Shown piece after piece: positions 16,843-26,337 of a stretch of 57,282 bases of DNA. Below the pieces are notes generated by a model. It did no database searches and had not been told where the DNA came from. It was given only the letters and a program-made list of their open reading frames with translations. The position numbers and the translations under genes are program-made. Within the stretch, counting starts at the first letter, position 1. Each line of letters begins with the position of its first letter. The stretch is taken from positions 1-57,282 of the forward strand of contig JAUHWU010000001.1 of NCBI GenBank assembly GCA_030427065.1, read 5' to 3'. The DNA comes from Gammaproteobacteria bacterium (GTDB taxonomy: Bacteria; Pseudomonadota; Gammaproteobacteria; Pseudomonadales; Pseudohongiellaceae).

Positions 16843-17757
16843 TTACCGGTTTAATAATGTCGAGAGGGTGCGCATCGGGCGTACCGGAGGAGGGGTCGGT
16901 ATATTAACCCTTTGAACAGGGTCGATGCGGGCAGGAACACTTAGCCGGTCAGGACGTTCAGGCCTTGCAGGCAAGGCAATCCTGTTGCGAATAGTATTAT
17001 CGGCAAGCGCGATGTTTTCACTGGTATCAATACCTGTTTGACTATCAGCAGTACTGCCATTCATGATGGACTGCTCGCCTGTGGTCTGTTCAATACTTGC
17101 CTGGGCTTCTACCAGCATTAAGCGGTTCAAGATATCCTGGCTGGAAAACAGGGTTTGATTAGCCATTTGATTGATTTCATTATCAACAATATGGTCCATG
17201 TTCGGTTCATCCATCACCTCACCAATCGCTTTATTTTCTGCCAGGGTGATCGTTTCTATGACAGAAGAGATTCCTGCATTATTGGCTTTATCAGGACGGT
17301 TGTTGGCCTGTGTTTTTTCCAGGGGGTTCGGCATTGGGGTAAGCCTGAGCATGGAAACATCAAAGGCGGGTTCTGCGGGCAGGGGAGCAGTGTCCTGACT
17401 ACGTGCTGGCAGTTGTATTGCCAGTAGATTTTCAGCACGGTAAGCACTCTGAAATTCATCAAAATCAGGCATCAAGGTGTCAGCAAAAGAATCGTCATTA
17501 TCAAGAGAATCCTGTTCATTGGCTCCCAGTTTAAACCCTGGGCCAGTATCGGGCCCTTTTCCGGTTCCACCGAAGCCGCTTTCACCTCCGGCTTTACCAG
17601 TACCGCCAAAACCACTACCACCGTCGCTGCCAGGACCCAACAGGAAATAATTGACAGCAAATGCAAGACACAGCATCGCCAGCAGAGTAGCCAAAAAAGA
17701 GTGGTTCTCTACCAGCGAGGTTGCTTTAGCCGCAATATTTGTCTTGCTGATGTTCAT
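16843..17757 (-). CDS. membrane-anchored protein with GFGGTGK repeats, unknown function
   Basis: I do not recognise a function. The 304-residue protein has one hydrophobic segment (residues about 20-40) and then a glycine-rich stretch with two copies of SGFGGTGK (48-55 and 60-67). A long, low-complexity acidic and Gln/Asn-rich middle follows, and a Pro/Arg-rich tail (residues about 250-304, with PTPPPVRPMR). The topology suggests an N-terminal anchor with the rest in the periplasm. The GGTG repeat resembles the glycine motifs seen in DUF5666-type proteins that, as I recall, often neighbour DUF6502 genes. It follows the DUF6502 gene by 49 nt on the same strand. Confidence 0.7.
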   Translation of the reverse strand: MNISKTNIAAKATSLVENHSFLATLLAMLCLAFAVNYFLLGPGSDGGSGFGGTGKAGGESGFGGTGKGPDTGPGFKLGANEQDSLDNDDSFADTLMPDFDEFQSAYRAENLLAIQLPARSQDTAPLPAEPAFDVSMLRLTPMPNPLEKTQANNRPDKANNAGISSVIETITLAENKAIGEVMDEPNMDHIVDNEINQMANQTLFSSQDILNRLMLVEAQASIEQTTGEQSIMNGSTADSQTGIDTSENIALADNTIRNRIALPARPERPDRLSVPARIDPVQRVNIPTPPPVRPMRTLSTLLNR

Positions 17758-17806
17758 TCCGGTATTTTATCGTGTTTAAAGGGTAAATACCCAGGTTTTC
17801 CGATGT

Positions 17807-18709
17807 TCAGGTTAAAGGGCTCCGGGGAGCTGGAATATCATTTTGCTGATCTTCTTCCCCGGCAGGCAATATGTCCGCTTGGTAATTTTCATTATAGTTG
17901 AAAATTCCGAAATTCATTCTGTAGCTGGCATCAGCCAGCTCCTGGTCAGCAGTTTGCAAAGCCAAGGCCTTCTCATTCATTTGAATGAGCGCGTCCATAC
18001 CCAGCTTATCGGCAAGTTCAGCAAGCTGGGCAATTGAATCAGCTGACAGTTCATCATAATAAACACTGCGATCAAAGAACGGTGGCTGCTCACCACCCAA
18101 ATTGTGAACACCTGCACACAAATGATCCTGTATATTTTTCCCAAAAAAGAAAAGCTTCTCTTGCTGGCCACGATTCGGCGTAAAGGCTTTGGTCTTGAGG
18201 ATCACATTATGCTCAGGATCCAGTTCAACCATGTCGAGACGCATCAGCTCATCCAGAACAACACGTGGCCTGATATCGCCTTTGGCAATATTACTGACCA
18301 GTCCCTCAAAGGACTTGTTGCTGAATTCATCATCATCCTGCAAAGGCAGTTTTCTGGGGGAGTTATCAGGATTTAAAAGGCTTTTATCGCCAACCCAGCG
18401 GGCAACCAGTTGTGAGCCAATAGAAATGTTGGCAGGTCTGCTCTCCAGGTCTTCTGGTTCTGCCCGCAGGCGTTTTACATCTTTACGATGAACGCCGGTT
18501 AATAAATTAATCCTGCTATCAGTCTGTTTTTTTCCTGCGACGGGAAAGTCCTTTTCAGCGACTTCCACGTAAATGGCCTTAAGCATGTTGCTGAGATAGG
18601 TATAGGTAATCTGGTTCGCAATCATGAATTTTACAATCGGTCTCAGCACTTTTCTGAGCGCTGTAATGACGGCTGTATTAACCTGATCTGGAGGTGAAGT
18701 TTCTTGCAT
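17807..18709 (-). CDS. DUF6502 family protein
   Basis: A 300-residue soluble protein with the DUF6502 pattern: an N-terminal part (ALRKVLRPIVKFMIANQITY) and a segment INLLTGVHRKDVKRLRAE that looks like a winged-helix/helix-turn-helix region near residues 65-85. This suggests DNA or RNA binding, but no member is functionally defined to my knowledge. No signal peptide or membrane helix is visible. It is the first gene of a two-gene unit with the GGTG-repeat protein and is divergent from the RND transporter. Function unknown. Confidence 0.75.
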   Translation of the reverse strand: MQETSPPDQVNTAVITALRKVLRPIVKFMIANQITYTYLSNMLKAIYVEVAEKDFPVAGKKQTDSRINLLTGVHRKDVKRLRAEPEDLESRPANISIGSQLVARWVGDKSLLNPDNSPRKLPLQDDDEFSNKSFEGLVSNIAKGDIRPRVVLDELMRLDMVELDPEHNVILKTKAFTPNRGQQEKLFFFGKNIQDHLCAGVHNLGGEQPPFFDRSVYYDELSADSIAQLAELADKLGMDALIQMNEKALALQTADQELADASYRMNFGIFNYNENYQADILPAGEEDQQNDIPAPRSPLT

Positions 18710-18865
18710 GCCTTAAATTATAGTCCCTTGAGGGAAAAAATCCCACATTTTTGATGGGGTTCAGCCTCTCGCGCCGAAACACATGGAATGGTAGCGGTTT
18801 TGTTATTCTCAAGTGGTATACTGCCGGGCTTTTTAACAGGTTCCGGTCATAGACTTTTCACTATT

Positions 18866-21376
18866 ATGCTCTTCGAAAAATACACAAATCTGGTACTTGG
18901 CAAGTCATATATAGTCCTGGGCGCCGTTTTAGTCCTGACCTTGCTCCTTGGCTGGAAGGCCCAGCAATTCAGAATGGATGCCTCAGCTGATTCTTTGGTG
19001 GTGGAGGGTGATGCGGACCTGGAGTATTCAAGGCTCATAAACAGCCGTTATGGTGCCGGTGATTTTGTCTTCGTTACTTATGCCCCCGAACAGGGGATTT
19101 TTACTGTCCAATCTCTGAGTGAACTCAAGGCATTGAAGTCAGAGCTGGAACAGATTGACAGTGTCGACACTGTGGATAGTATTTTTGACGTCCCTTTATT
19201 TAAAGTCGCCAACGTTTCCCTCAGCGAAATCACAGATAACATCATTACCCTTGATTCTTCGGATGTAGACCTGTCCAGTGCCAGGGATGATCTTATGAGC
19301 AGCGATGCTTATCGAAATGTGTTGCTAAGTGAAGATGGGCGCACTACTGCGCTAATAGTAAATTTTATGCCTGGCACTGAGCTGGCGTCATTACTGGAGG
19401 AGCGAACGGCTCTGCGAGAACTGGATAGATCAAAGGCTCTGACAGCTGACGATGCAGCACGTCTTGAGGAGGTTGAAACCCTGACTACTGCTGCCAGAGT
19501 AACTGCAGCGAGCCAATTGCATGAAGATATTGCAGATATCCGGCTGGTTCTTCAAAAGTATAGGGACAATGCCACGATTTATCTTGGCGGAGTACCCATG
19601 ATTGCTGATGATCTTGTCACTTTTGTACGTAATGACCTGTTTACTTTCGGGGCGGCCATACTCTTTTTTATTATTGCGTCTCTTGCCTATCTGTTTCGCA
19701 AAGCAAGATATGTTGTTATCCCACTTATCTGTGGCATAGCTATTGCGGTATGCGTGATAGGCCTGCTCGGCATGATGGATTGGGCGGTTACCGTAATCTC
19801 TTCCAACTTTATTTCGTTGCTTTTGATCATCACAGTATCGTTAACGGTGCATTTGATTGTGCGCTTCCGGGAATTGGAAGTAGAACAGCCATCCCTCAGT
19901 CATCAGCAACGTCTCAAGCTCACTTTGCAGAGTATGATAAAGCCCTGTGCCTATACCAGCTTAACCACTATTGTGGCGTTTGGATCGCTGGTAATTAGTG
20001 ATATCCCCCCCATTATTGATTTCGGCTGGATGATGGTAATGGGCGTTTGTTGCGCCTTCCTGCTTACCTTTCTGATTTTTCCTGCAGTGCTCGTTTTGCT
20101 GCCGGAAAATGATTCCCGGGTCATCAATAAATCCATTGATATCACGCCTGCAATAGGACGTTTCACCCTGTCAAATGGTTCCCTGATATTAGTGGTTGCA
20201 GGTCTGCTTTTTATTGTCAGCGGCATTGGCATCAGTCGCCTGAAAGTTGAAAACAGCTTTATTGACTATTTCGATGACAGCACCGAGATCTATCAGGGCA
20301 TGGTGGCCATAGACCAGAATATGGGAGGCACAACGCCTCTGGATGTGATTATAGATATGCGCCCACCAAACCCGTTCGATGCGGGGGAGGCCTCTGGAGA
20401 CTTCGGTGAAGACCCTTTTGCCCAGGATGACTATTTTGATGACTTTGATGACTTTGGTGAGGAAGAAGAGGGCGATGAAGACGCCTACTGGTTTACCAGT
20501 GACAAGATGCAGGAAATCATTGCCATTCATGATTATCTTGATGGCTTGCCTGAAACTGGAAAGGTTCTGTCACTGGCGACCTTATTGAATATTGCCTATG
20601 AGCTTAATGAAGGCAAGCCGCTCAATAGCATAGAACTCGGGGTGCTCTATAATAAAATTCCTGATGACTATAAGGAAAGTTTGCTTAAACCCTATGTTTC
20701 CGTAGCAAATGACCAGGTTAGATTTTCTATCAGGGTGCTGGAAACGTCTACCGGACTGGTGCGTGCTGATTTACTGGAAAATATTCGCCAGGGGCTAAGC
20801 GATGAGTTCGGCTACTCTGGTGAACAGGTCCACCTTACGGGCATGCTGGTTCTCTATAACAATATGCTGCAAAGCCTGTTTGAGTCACAAATTCTGACAC
20901 TTGGAGTGGTATTACTGGTCATTACTGCGATGTTTCTGGTTCTGTTCAGATCATGGAAGCTGGCACTGATTGGGATTATTCCAAATATTCTTGCTGCTTT
21001 ATCGGTGCTTGGTCTTATGGGGTGGCTTGGAATTCCCCTTGATATGATGACAATCACTATTGCTGCAATTTCAGTGGGTATTGGTGTCGATAACACGATT
21101 CATTATATGCATCGTTTTAAATCGCGTTTCCCGGAGTTCAACGATTATGCGGATACCATGACCTACTGCCATGGCAGCATAGGAAAAGCCATGTATTACA
21201 CCGGTTTTACTATTGTGGCCGGGTTTTCCATCCTGATCCTCTCTAATTTTATCCCTACCATTTATTTTGGCTTATTAACCAGCCTGGCCATGTGTCTGGC
21301 ATTGGCCGGTGCGTTAACCCTGCTGCCTCAGCTGTTGATCTTTTTTAAACCGCTGAAAGAGCAGAGCAGTCTCTGA
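18866..21376 (+). CDS. RND/MMPL family transporter (HAE3-like)
   Basis: A large inner-membrane transporter with two repeated halves. Each half has a lone helix, a big periplasmic loop and a cluster of helices, including ISVGIGVDNTIHYMHR in the second half, the RND TM4 signature. It resembles the hydrophobe/amphiphile efflux-3 (MMPL) branch, which moves lipids, hopanoids or hydrophobic compounds. The ATG at 18866 gives MLFEKYTNLVLG, a family-like N-terminus; an upstream in-frame ATG (18788) is less likely. The second periplasmic loop carries a striking Asp/Glu/Phe-rich insert (residues about 505-545). No membrane-fusion partner is adjacent. It is divergent from the DUF6502 gene. Confidence 0.8.
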   Translation: MLFEKYTNLVLGKSYIVLGAVLVLTLLLGWKAQQFRMDASADSLVVEGDADLEYSRLINSRYGAGDFVFVTYAPEQGIFTVQSLSELKALKSELEQIDSVDTVDSIFDVPLFKVANVSLSEITDNIITLDSSDVDLSSARDDLMSSDAYRNVLLSEDGRTTALIVNFMPGTELASLLEERTALRELDRSKALTADDAARLEEVETLTTAARVTAASQLHEDIADIRLVLQKYRDNATIYLGGVPMIADDLVTFVRNDLFTFGAAILFFIIASLAYLFRKARYVVIPLICGIAIAVCVIGLLGMMDWAVTVISSNFISLLLIITVSLTVHLIVRFRELEVEQPSLSHQQRLKLTLQSMIKPCAYTSLTTIVAFGSLVISDIPPIIDFGWMMVMGVCCAFLLTFLIFPAVLVLLPENDSRVINKSIDITPAIGRFTLSNGSLILVVAGLLFIVSGIGISRLKVENSFIDYFDDSTEIYQGMVAIDQNMGGTTPLDVIIDMRPPNPFDAGEASGDFGEDPFAQDDYFDDFDDFGEEEEGDEDAYWFTSDKMQEIIAIHDYLDGLPETGKVLSLATLLNIAYELNEGKPLNSIELGVLYNKIPDDYKESLLKPYVSVANDQVRFSIRVLETSTGLVRADLLENIRQGLSDEFGYSGEQVHLTGMLVLYNNMLQSLFESQILTLGVVLLVITAMFLVLFRSWKLALIGIIPNILAALSVLGLMGWLGIPLDMMTITIAAISVGIGVDNTIHYMHRFKSRFPEFNDYADTMTYCHGSIGKAMYYTGFTIVAGFSILILSNFIPTIYFGLLTSLAMCLALAGALTLLPQLLIFFKPLKEQSSL

Positions 21377-21595
21377 ATCTCCATTTCCGGCCCTGGTTCA
21401 ACTCATATCTGCTTATAAATAGCAATGTAACAACCGCCTCAAAAGTTCTGAAAACACAGAGAATAGGCAATTAGGGGCAGGGGAGTGAATAAAGTAGCAA
21501 TTGAGACTGCATTTAAAAGGTTACCAAAAGCGGGACTAAAGAGACGCTGGAGTTGGAAAGCGTGAGCCAATAAATCAGAAAGGGCTGGTCTCCGC

Positions 21596-21675
21596 TAGCC
21601 CGAGGCGATTGTCCTGTTGTTATCTTCTTTTTATATGATGCCTGTGGTCAGCATCTGGTTTTTCGCCTCGGGCTA
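21596..21675. repeat. 13-bp perfect inverted repeat, candidate RNA stem-loop
   Basis: TAGCCCGAGGCGA (21596-21608) is an exact inverted repeat of TCGCCTCGGGCTA (21663-21675). The 54-nt interior holds a second hairpin, GATGC/GCATC (21637-21641 and 21651-21655). No T-run follows either arm, so it is not a simple terminator. It could be a structured RNA or a small mobile-element remnant; no target duplication is evident. Confidence 0.6.
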
Positions 21676-22432
21676 ACGAGTAAGAATGAAGGTAATGAGG
21701 AAGACGCTGTCAGAACAGAGCGCAATAAATATGCCAATATTTTTACTCCGCTGCGGGGTTTTGCTCAGGCAATGATCAGTGTTTTAGCCATTAAATCAAT
21801 GTGTTAGCTTATGCAATTACGGAATAGGGCTTTCGAAATCTATTAATAAACAGCTAGATACATCACAAACTTAAAAACAGAAATTGGTTAGTATTTGTGC
21901 ACTGGAATTTATCATTGATGCACTTACCGACAGGCAGTGATGAAAATATTATTACTGGATAATGACTTACGAATTCTATAAAAATCTTTTTTTTCCTGAA
22001 ATGATTGTTCAAAAACAGTAAATTTAAGGTGGCTTCTTCAAAAATTTTATATCATATTGAATTATATAGATATTTTTTTAAAAGGGTGATTCTTTTTTTC
22101 AAAATTGATCTGCAAATACCGGCATTCCGCCATGAACTTGGCAATGCAGCTAATTTCACCGTGAGAGTCGGCCCCGGCAGGCTATTGAATATGCTTTTTT
22201 GATATGGCACAATCCCGCCCTGATTATGGGCGCAATATTAATAACTATCTGATTTATAAGTAGTATTTTTAAATATCTGCACATCATGTTTTCTCTGCTG
22301 TTTCAATGATCTGTGCGGTTAAAACCACTGTTTCCAGCAGCCCACAAGAACAATCTCAAGATTTATTGAATCCAGCGTTTTTTTCAATAGTCTTAAAAGT
22401 TCTGCCAGAATAAATGAGTTTAGCGACTTGCA

Positions 22433-22468
22433 GTCAGGCAATTTTGTCTGACAAGCGAGTGTTTTTTT
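22433..22468 (+). other. hairpin plus T-run 36 nt before tig
   Basis: GTCAGGCA/TGTCTGAC (22433-22440 with 22445-22452) forms an 8-bp stem (one G-T wobble) closed by a tetraloop. T7 follows at 22462-22468 after a 9-nt spacer. The spacer is too long for a standard terminator. The element may shape the tig leader or end an upstream small RNA. Confidence 0.3.
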
Positions 22469-22504
22469 AATCGCGTATTTGCAACTAACAATCAGGATTA
22501 CACC

Positions 22505-23914
22505 ATGCAAGTTTCTATCGAAACCCTTACAGGCCTTGAAAGACGAATGACTATTGAGGTGCCGGCTGAAGAAGTGGAAAGCCAGGTGCGCAACCGTCTG
22601 CAGGAAGCCGCGAAGACTTTTAATATGAAAGGATTCAGGAAAGGCAAGGTGCCTGTAAAGGTAATTAAAAACAGGTTTGGTGACGGTGTGCGCCAGGAAG
22701 TGGTAGGCGAGGTTATCAGTCAGTCCTGGGTTGAGGCAGTAACCAAGGAAAATGTTAAGCCTGCGGGACAGCCAAGTATTGAACCAAAAAACCTGCAGGA
22801 AGGGCAAAATCTGGAGTTTATTGCTACTTTTGAAGTCTACCCGGAGATTGAATTAAAGGACTTTTCCACTGTATCTATTGAAAAGAAGCAAGCCGAGATT
22901 CTGGATTCAGACATAGATAAAATGATCGAAACCCTGCGTGAGCAACGTAAGACTTTTAAGGAAGTCGAGCGCAAAAGCAAGGACGGTGATCAAGTCAACA
23001 TAGACTTTGTTGGCACGCTGGAAGGAGAAAAGTTTGACGGTGGTGAAGCAAAAGGCACTAACCTTGTCCTGGGTTCCAAACGCATGATCCCCGGGTTTGA
23101 AGAAGGCCTCGTGGATCTGAGCAGTGGTGATAACAAAACTTTACCACTGACATTTCCGGAAGATTATCAGAACAAGGAACTCGCTGGAAAAAAAGCAGAG
23201 TTTGCCATTACTGTAAATAAGGTCAGTGAACCTACACTGCCTGATCTTGATGATGACTTTTTTGCCTCCTTTGATGTGGCACAAGGGGGGCTGGATGCCT
23301 TCAGATCTGAAGTGCGCGCTAATATGTCCAGGGAATTGAAGAATGCCAACCGTAACAACATCAAGAACCAGGTCATCGAGGGATTGCTTGAAATTCATGA
23401 TGTAGATGCGCCGAAAGCACTCATTGCCAATGAAATTAATGGCCTCAGGCAGCAGGCCATGCAGCAGTTTGGCGGTGGCCAGAATATTGACCCCTCAATG
23501 TTACCGGATGACCTGTTTGCCGAACAAGCTGGGCGCCGTGTGATTCTTAGTCTGGTAATGAGCGAAATTGTCAGTAAAAACGACTTGAAACCCGATGCTG
23601 ATAAAGTGCGGGCTTTAATAGAAGAAATGGCTGAAAGTTACGAAAAGCCGGAAGATGTCGTTAAATGGTATTACAGTGACAAGGATCAGCTGGCCAATAT
23701 AGAAGCAATGGCGCTTGAAGATGCCGTTATTGATTTGGTGGTCGATAAGGCAAAAGTCACGGAGTCCACGGTCTCTTATGAAGAGGCGCTGAAACCGGTA
23801 GCCAAACCAGCTACTGGAAAAGATAAAGCGAAGGATACTAAAAACACCAAGAATGAAGAACTGCCAGAACCCCCGGCATCAGAAGAGCCTGATGGTAAAT
23901 CAGATTCTGACTAA
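22505..23914 (+). CDS. tig: trigger factor
   Basis: Ribosome-bound chaperone and prolyl isomerase that meets nascent chains. The ribosome-docking loop GFRKGK is at residues 43-48, with Phe44-Arg45-Lys46 exactly as in E. coli. The FKBP-type domain runs from about 150 to 245 (GDQVNIDFVGTLEGEKFDGG). The C-terminal chaperone arms follow. At 469 residues it is about 37 longer than E. coli, because of a Lys/Glu/Pro-rich, probably disordered tail after residue about 430. clpP, clpX and lon follow in the classic order. Confidence 0.97.
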   Translation: MQVSIETLTGLERRMTIEVPAEEVESQVRNRLQEAAKTFNMKGFRKGKVPVKVIKNRFGDGVRQEVVGEVISQSWVEAVTKENVKPAGQPSIEPKNLQEGQNLEFIATFEVYPEIELKDFSTVSIEKKQAEILDSDIDKMIETLREQRKTFKEVERKSKDGDQVNIDFVGTLEGEKFDGGEAKGTNLVLGSKRMIPGFEEGLVDLSSGDNKTLPLTFPEDYQNKELAGKKAEFAITVNKVSEPTLPDLDDDFFASFDVAQGGLDAFRSEVRANMSRELKNANRNNIKNQVIEGLLEIHDVDAPKALIANEINGLRQQAMQQFGGGQNIDPSMLPDDLFAEQAGRRVILSLVMSEIVSKNDLKPDADKVRALIEEMAESYEKPEDVVKWYYSDKDQLANIEAMALEDAVIDLVVDKAKVTESTVSYEEALKPVAKPATGKDKAKDTKNTKNEELPEPPASEEPDGKSDSD

Positions 23915-23976
23915 TTATCAGACAAGCCCGGAATATTTACTTACCCAACACATAGCGGACTGCAGGAATTAAACGC

Positions 23977-24639
23977 ATGAAGAATTTTGACCACAAATCC
24001 GGGTTTGAACAGGAAGCTGCCAGCCTGGTGCCAATCGTTGTAGAGCAGACCGCACGTGGTGAGCGCTCTTATGATATCTATTCACGTCTTCTAAAAGAAC
24101 GAGTAATATTTCTGGTAGGTCCGGTTGAAGACCACATGGCCAACCTGGTCGTTGCCCAGCTTTTATTCCTTGAGTCTGAAAACCCGGACAAGGATATTCA
24201 TCTTTATATTAATTCCCCCGGTGGTTCTGTTACTGCAGGCCTGTCCATCTATGACACCATGCAATTCATCAAGCCGGATGTCAGCACCATGTGTATTGGT
24301 CAGGCGGCAAGTATGGGCGCCTTGTTGCTGACAGGCGGAGAAAAGGGCAAGCGATTTGCACTTCCTCACTCAAGGATGATGATTCATCAGCCCAGTGGCG
24401 GTGCCCAGGGGCAGGCCTCTGACATCCATATACAGGCACAGGAAATCCTCAACGTGAGAAGCCGCTTGAACCAGATCATGGCTCATCATACTGGTCAGGA
24501 AATTGATGTAATTGCCCATGATACCGATCGTGATAATTTCATGAATGCCGATGCAGCAGTGAACTATGGGTTGATTGATAGCGTACTTGATAAGCGTGTA
24601 CTGCCTTCTGGCAGCGGGGGTTCAGGAGAAGCGCCCTGA
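23977..24639 (+). CDS. clpP: ATP-dependent Clp protease proteolytic subunit
   Basis: The 220-residue serine protease that forms the tetradecameric chamber used by ClpX or ClpA. The catalytic triad is Ser112 (QAASMGA), His137 (MMIHQPSGG) and Asp186 (TDRDNFM). A short N-terminal propeptide is expected. It lies 62 nt after tig and 211 nt before clpX; a predicted promoter in that latter gap suggests clpX has its own transcription in addition to read-through. Confidence 0.97.
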   Translation: MKNFDHKSGFEQEAASLVPIVVEQTARGERSYDIYSRLLKERVIFLVGPVEDHMANLVVAQLLFLESENPDKDIHLYINSPGGSVTAGLSIYDTMQFIKPDVSTMCIGQAASMGALLLTGGEKGKRFALPHSRMMIHQPSGGAQGQASDIHIQAQEILNVRSRLNQIMAHHTGQEIDVIAHDTDRDNFMNADAAVNYGLIDSVLDKRVLPSGSGGSGEAP

Positions 24640-24726
24640 TAGTGAGAGGCGCCACTTTGGTTGATTTATCATGGAATCAGGCGAGACGGGTATTTTGCAG
24701 AGAAATTGCAATTATTCACTTGTAAA

Positions 24727-24755
24727 TTGACACATTTGCCTTCATCTTATTTAAT
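24727..24755 (+). promoter_or_regulatory. predicted sigma-70 promoter of clpX
   Basis: TTGACA (24727-24732), a 17-nt spacer and TTTAAT (24750-24755) form a near-consensus promoter, about 90 nt upstream of the clpX ATG. No convincing heat-shock (sigma-32) promoter is visible in this gap. Confidence 0.55.
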
Positions 24756-24850
24756 GATTTATCCGGAAATTTAACAAATTTTGATTATCTGGAAGAAATC
24801 TTTATAGTGAGTTCGCTAATTATATAATCAGTAATACAGGACAACGATAA

Positions 24851-26140
24851 ATGGCTGATGACAAGAAAGATGACGATAGCGGAAAACTGCTTTATTGCTC
24901 ATTTTGCGGCAAAAGCCAGCATGAGGTAAGGAAGCTGATTGCAGGTCCTTCAGTTTTTGTCTGTGATGAATGCGTTGACCTTTGTAACGATATTATCCGT
25001 GAGGAAATCCAGGAAAAGTCTACCGGTCAGGAAGATCGTAAATTACCTACACCTGAAGAAATAAGAGACACTCTCGATGAGTATGTTATCGGGCAGGACA
25101 AGGCTAAAAAGACCTTGTCTGTCGCTGTATACAATCATTATAAACGGCTAAATTTTGAAGCTAAAGGTGATGATGTTGAGCTCAGCAAAAGTAATATTCT
25201 TATCATCGGTCCTACTGGTACCGGCAAGACACTTCTGGCAGAGACTCTGGCGCGCTTGCTGGATGTCCCTTTTACTATTGCCGACGCCACCACGCTCACT
25301 GAAGCAGGCTATGTCGGGGAAGACGTAGAGAACATCATTCAGAAGCTTCTGCAAAAATGTGACTACGATGTCGACAAAGCCCAGATCGGCATAGTCTATA
25401 TCGATGAAATTGACAAAATTTCCAGAAAATCTGACAACCCTTCTATAACTCGTGATGTCTCTGGCGAAGGCGTGCAGCAGGCCTTGCTTAAGCTGATAGA
25501 AGGAACCGTTGCTTCAGTTCCGCCCCAGGGCGGCCGTAAACATCCTCAGCAGGAGTTTCTGCAGGTAGATACCTCCAACATACTCTTTATTTGTGGCGGT
25601 GCATTTGCCGGCCTTGACAAGATCATTCGCGATCGCTCGGATAAAAGCGGCATTGGTTTTGCTGCCGAGTTACGTAGTCCGGAAAAAGAGAAAAAAGTTG
25701 GTGAAACCCTGCAGGATGTGGAACCTGAAGATCTTGTTAAATACGGCTTGATCCCGGAATTTGTGGGTCGTTTGCCCATGATTGCGACGCTTAACGAGCT
25801 GGATGAAGATGCGCTGGTTAAAATCCTGAAGGAACCCAAAAACTCTCTTACCAGACAATATGCCAAGTTATTTGAAATGGAAGGGGTTGAGATTCAGTTC
25901 CGCGATGATGCTCTCAAGGCGATTGCCCGAAAAGCCCAGGAACGAAAGACTGGTGCCCGCGGTTTACGTTCAATCATGGAGTCGGTCTTGCTAGACACCA
26001 TGTACAACATCCCCTCCCAGGAAGGTGTAACAAAGGTTGTTATTGATGAGGCCGTTATTAATGGTGAGTCCGAACCTTTGTTGATGTATGAAACCGGAGA
26101 ATCCGCAAAAAGTATCTCTGGCAGTAAAGACCCTGCTTGA
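24851..26140 (+). CDS. clpX: ATP-dependent Clp protease ATP-binding subunit ClpX
   Basis: The AAA+ unfoldase that recognises tagged substrates (for example ssrA) and feeds ClpP. The N-terminal zinc-binding domain has four Cys (CSFC about 16-19 and CDEC about 38-41). The Walker A is GPTGTGKT near 120, and Walker B is IVYIDEIDK. At 429 residues it is of standard length. The ClpP-docking loop of the IGF type reads IGF in [10 protein letters not shown]. Confidence 0.97.
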   Translation: MADDKKDDDSGKLLYCSFCGKSQHEVRKLIAGPSVFVCDECVDLCNDIIREEIQEKSTGQEDRKLPTPEEIRDTLDEYVIGQDKAKKTLSVAVYNHYKRLNFEAKGDDVELSKSNILIIGPTGTGKTLLAETLARLLDVPFTIADATTLTEAGYVGEDVENIIQKLLQKCDYDVDKAQIGIVYIDEIDKISRKSDNPSITRDVSGEGVQQALLKLIEGTVASVPPQGGRKHPQQEFLQVDTSNILFICGGAFAGLDKIIRDRSDKSGIGFAAELRSPEKEKKVGETLQDVEPEDLVKYGLIPEFVGRLPMIATLNELDEDALVKILKEPKNSLTRQYAKLFEMEGVEIQFRDDALKAIARKAQERKTGARGLRSIMESVLLDTMYNIPSQEGVTKVVIDEAVINGESEPLLMYETGESAKSISGSKDPA

Positions 26141-26164
26141 AATAACCAATTCCGCCCTCAGATA

Positions 26165-26190
26165 GGTCAGTATGGCAATAAGTACTGACC
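26165..26190 (+). terminator. predicted hairpin/weak terminator after clpX
   Basis: GGTCAGTA (26165-26172) pairs perfectly with TACTGACC (26183-26190) around a 10-nt loop, 25 nt after the clpX stop. The following CTGTTTGAT is a poor T-run, so termination may be partial. Confidence 0.4.
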
Positions 26191-26337
26191 CTGTTTGATC
26201 AGTATCCGGGCATGCTTGTATACCCCGGCCAGATAAACGTCACAATTTCATCAACATTTTCAGCCGCTCTCTGGTAAATATGATGAATTTGTAATTCAAT
26301 GTAACCATCTTTTCATACAACAGGTCTGAGACAATTT

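Larger units (their letters stand above)
21377..22504 (+). other. 1.1-kb non-coding gap upstream of tig
   Basis: No ORF here looks real; the longest (21-22 kb region, 65 codons at 22005) has no ribosome-binding site and atypical composition. I looked for tRNA T-arms and found none. The left half contains a perfect 13-bp inverted repeat (separate entry); the right half is very AT-rich with poly-T runs. A gap of this size next to tightly packed genes suggests one or more small RNAs or a decayed gene. Confidence 0.5.

Noticed and set aside
22005-22202. 65-residue ORF in the gap before tig
   Set aside because: No ribosome-binding site, Phe/Lys/Ile-rich composition expected from random AT-rich DNA, and no recognisable motif.
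24640-24850. Heat-shock (sigma-32) promoter before clpX
   Set aside because: A CTTGTAAA-like box is present but no CCCCAT-type -10 at the right distance; the sigma-70 match is much better.
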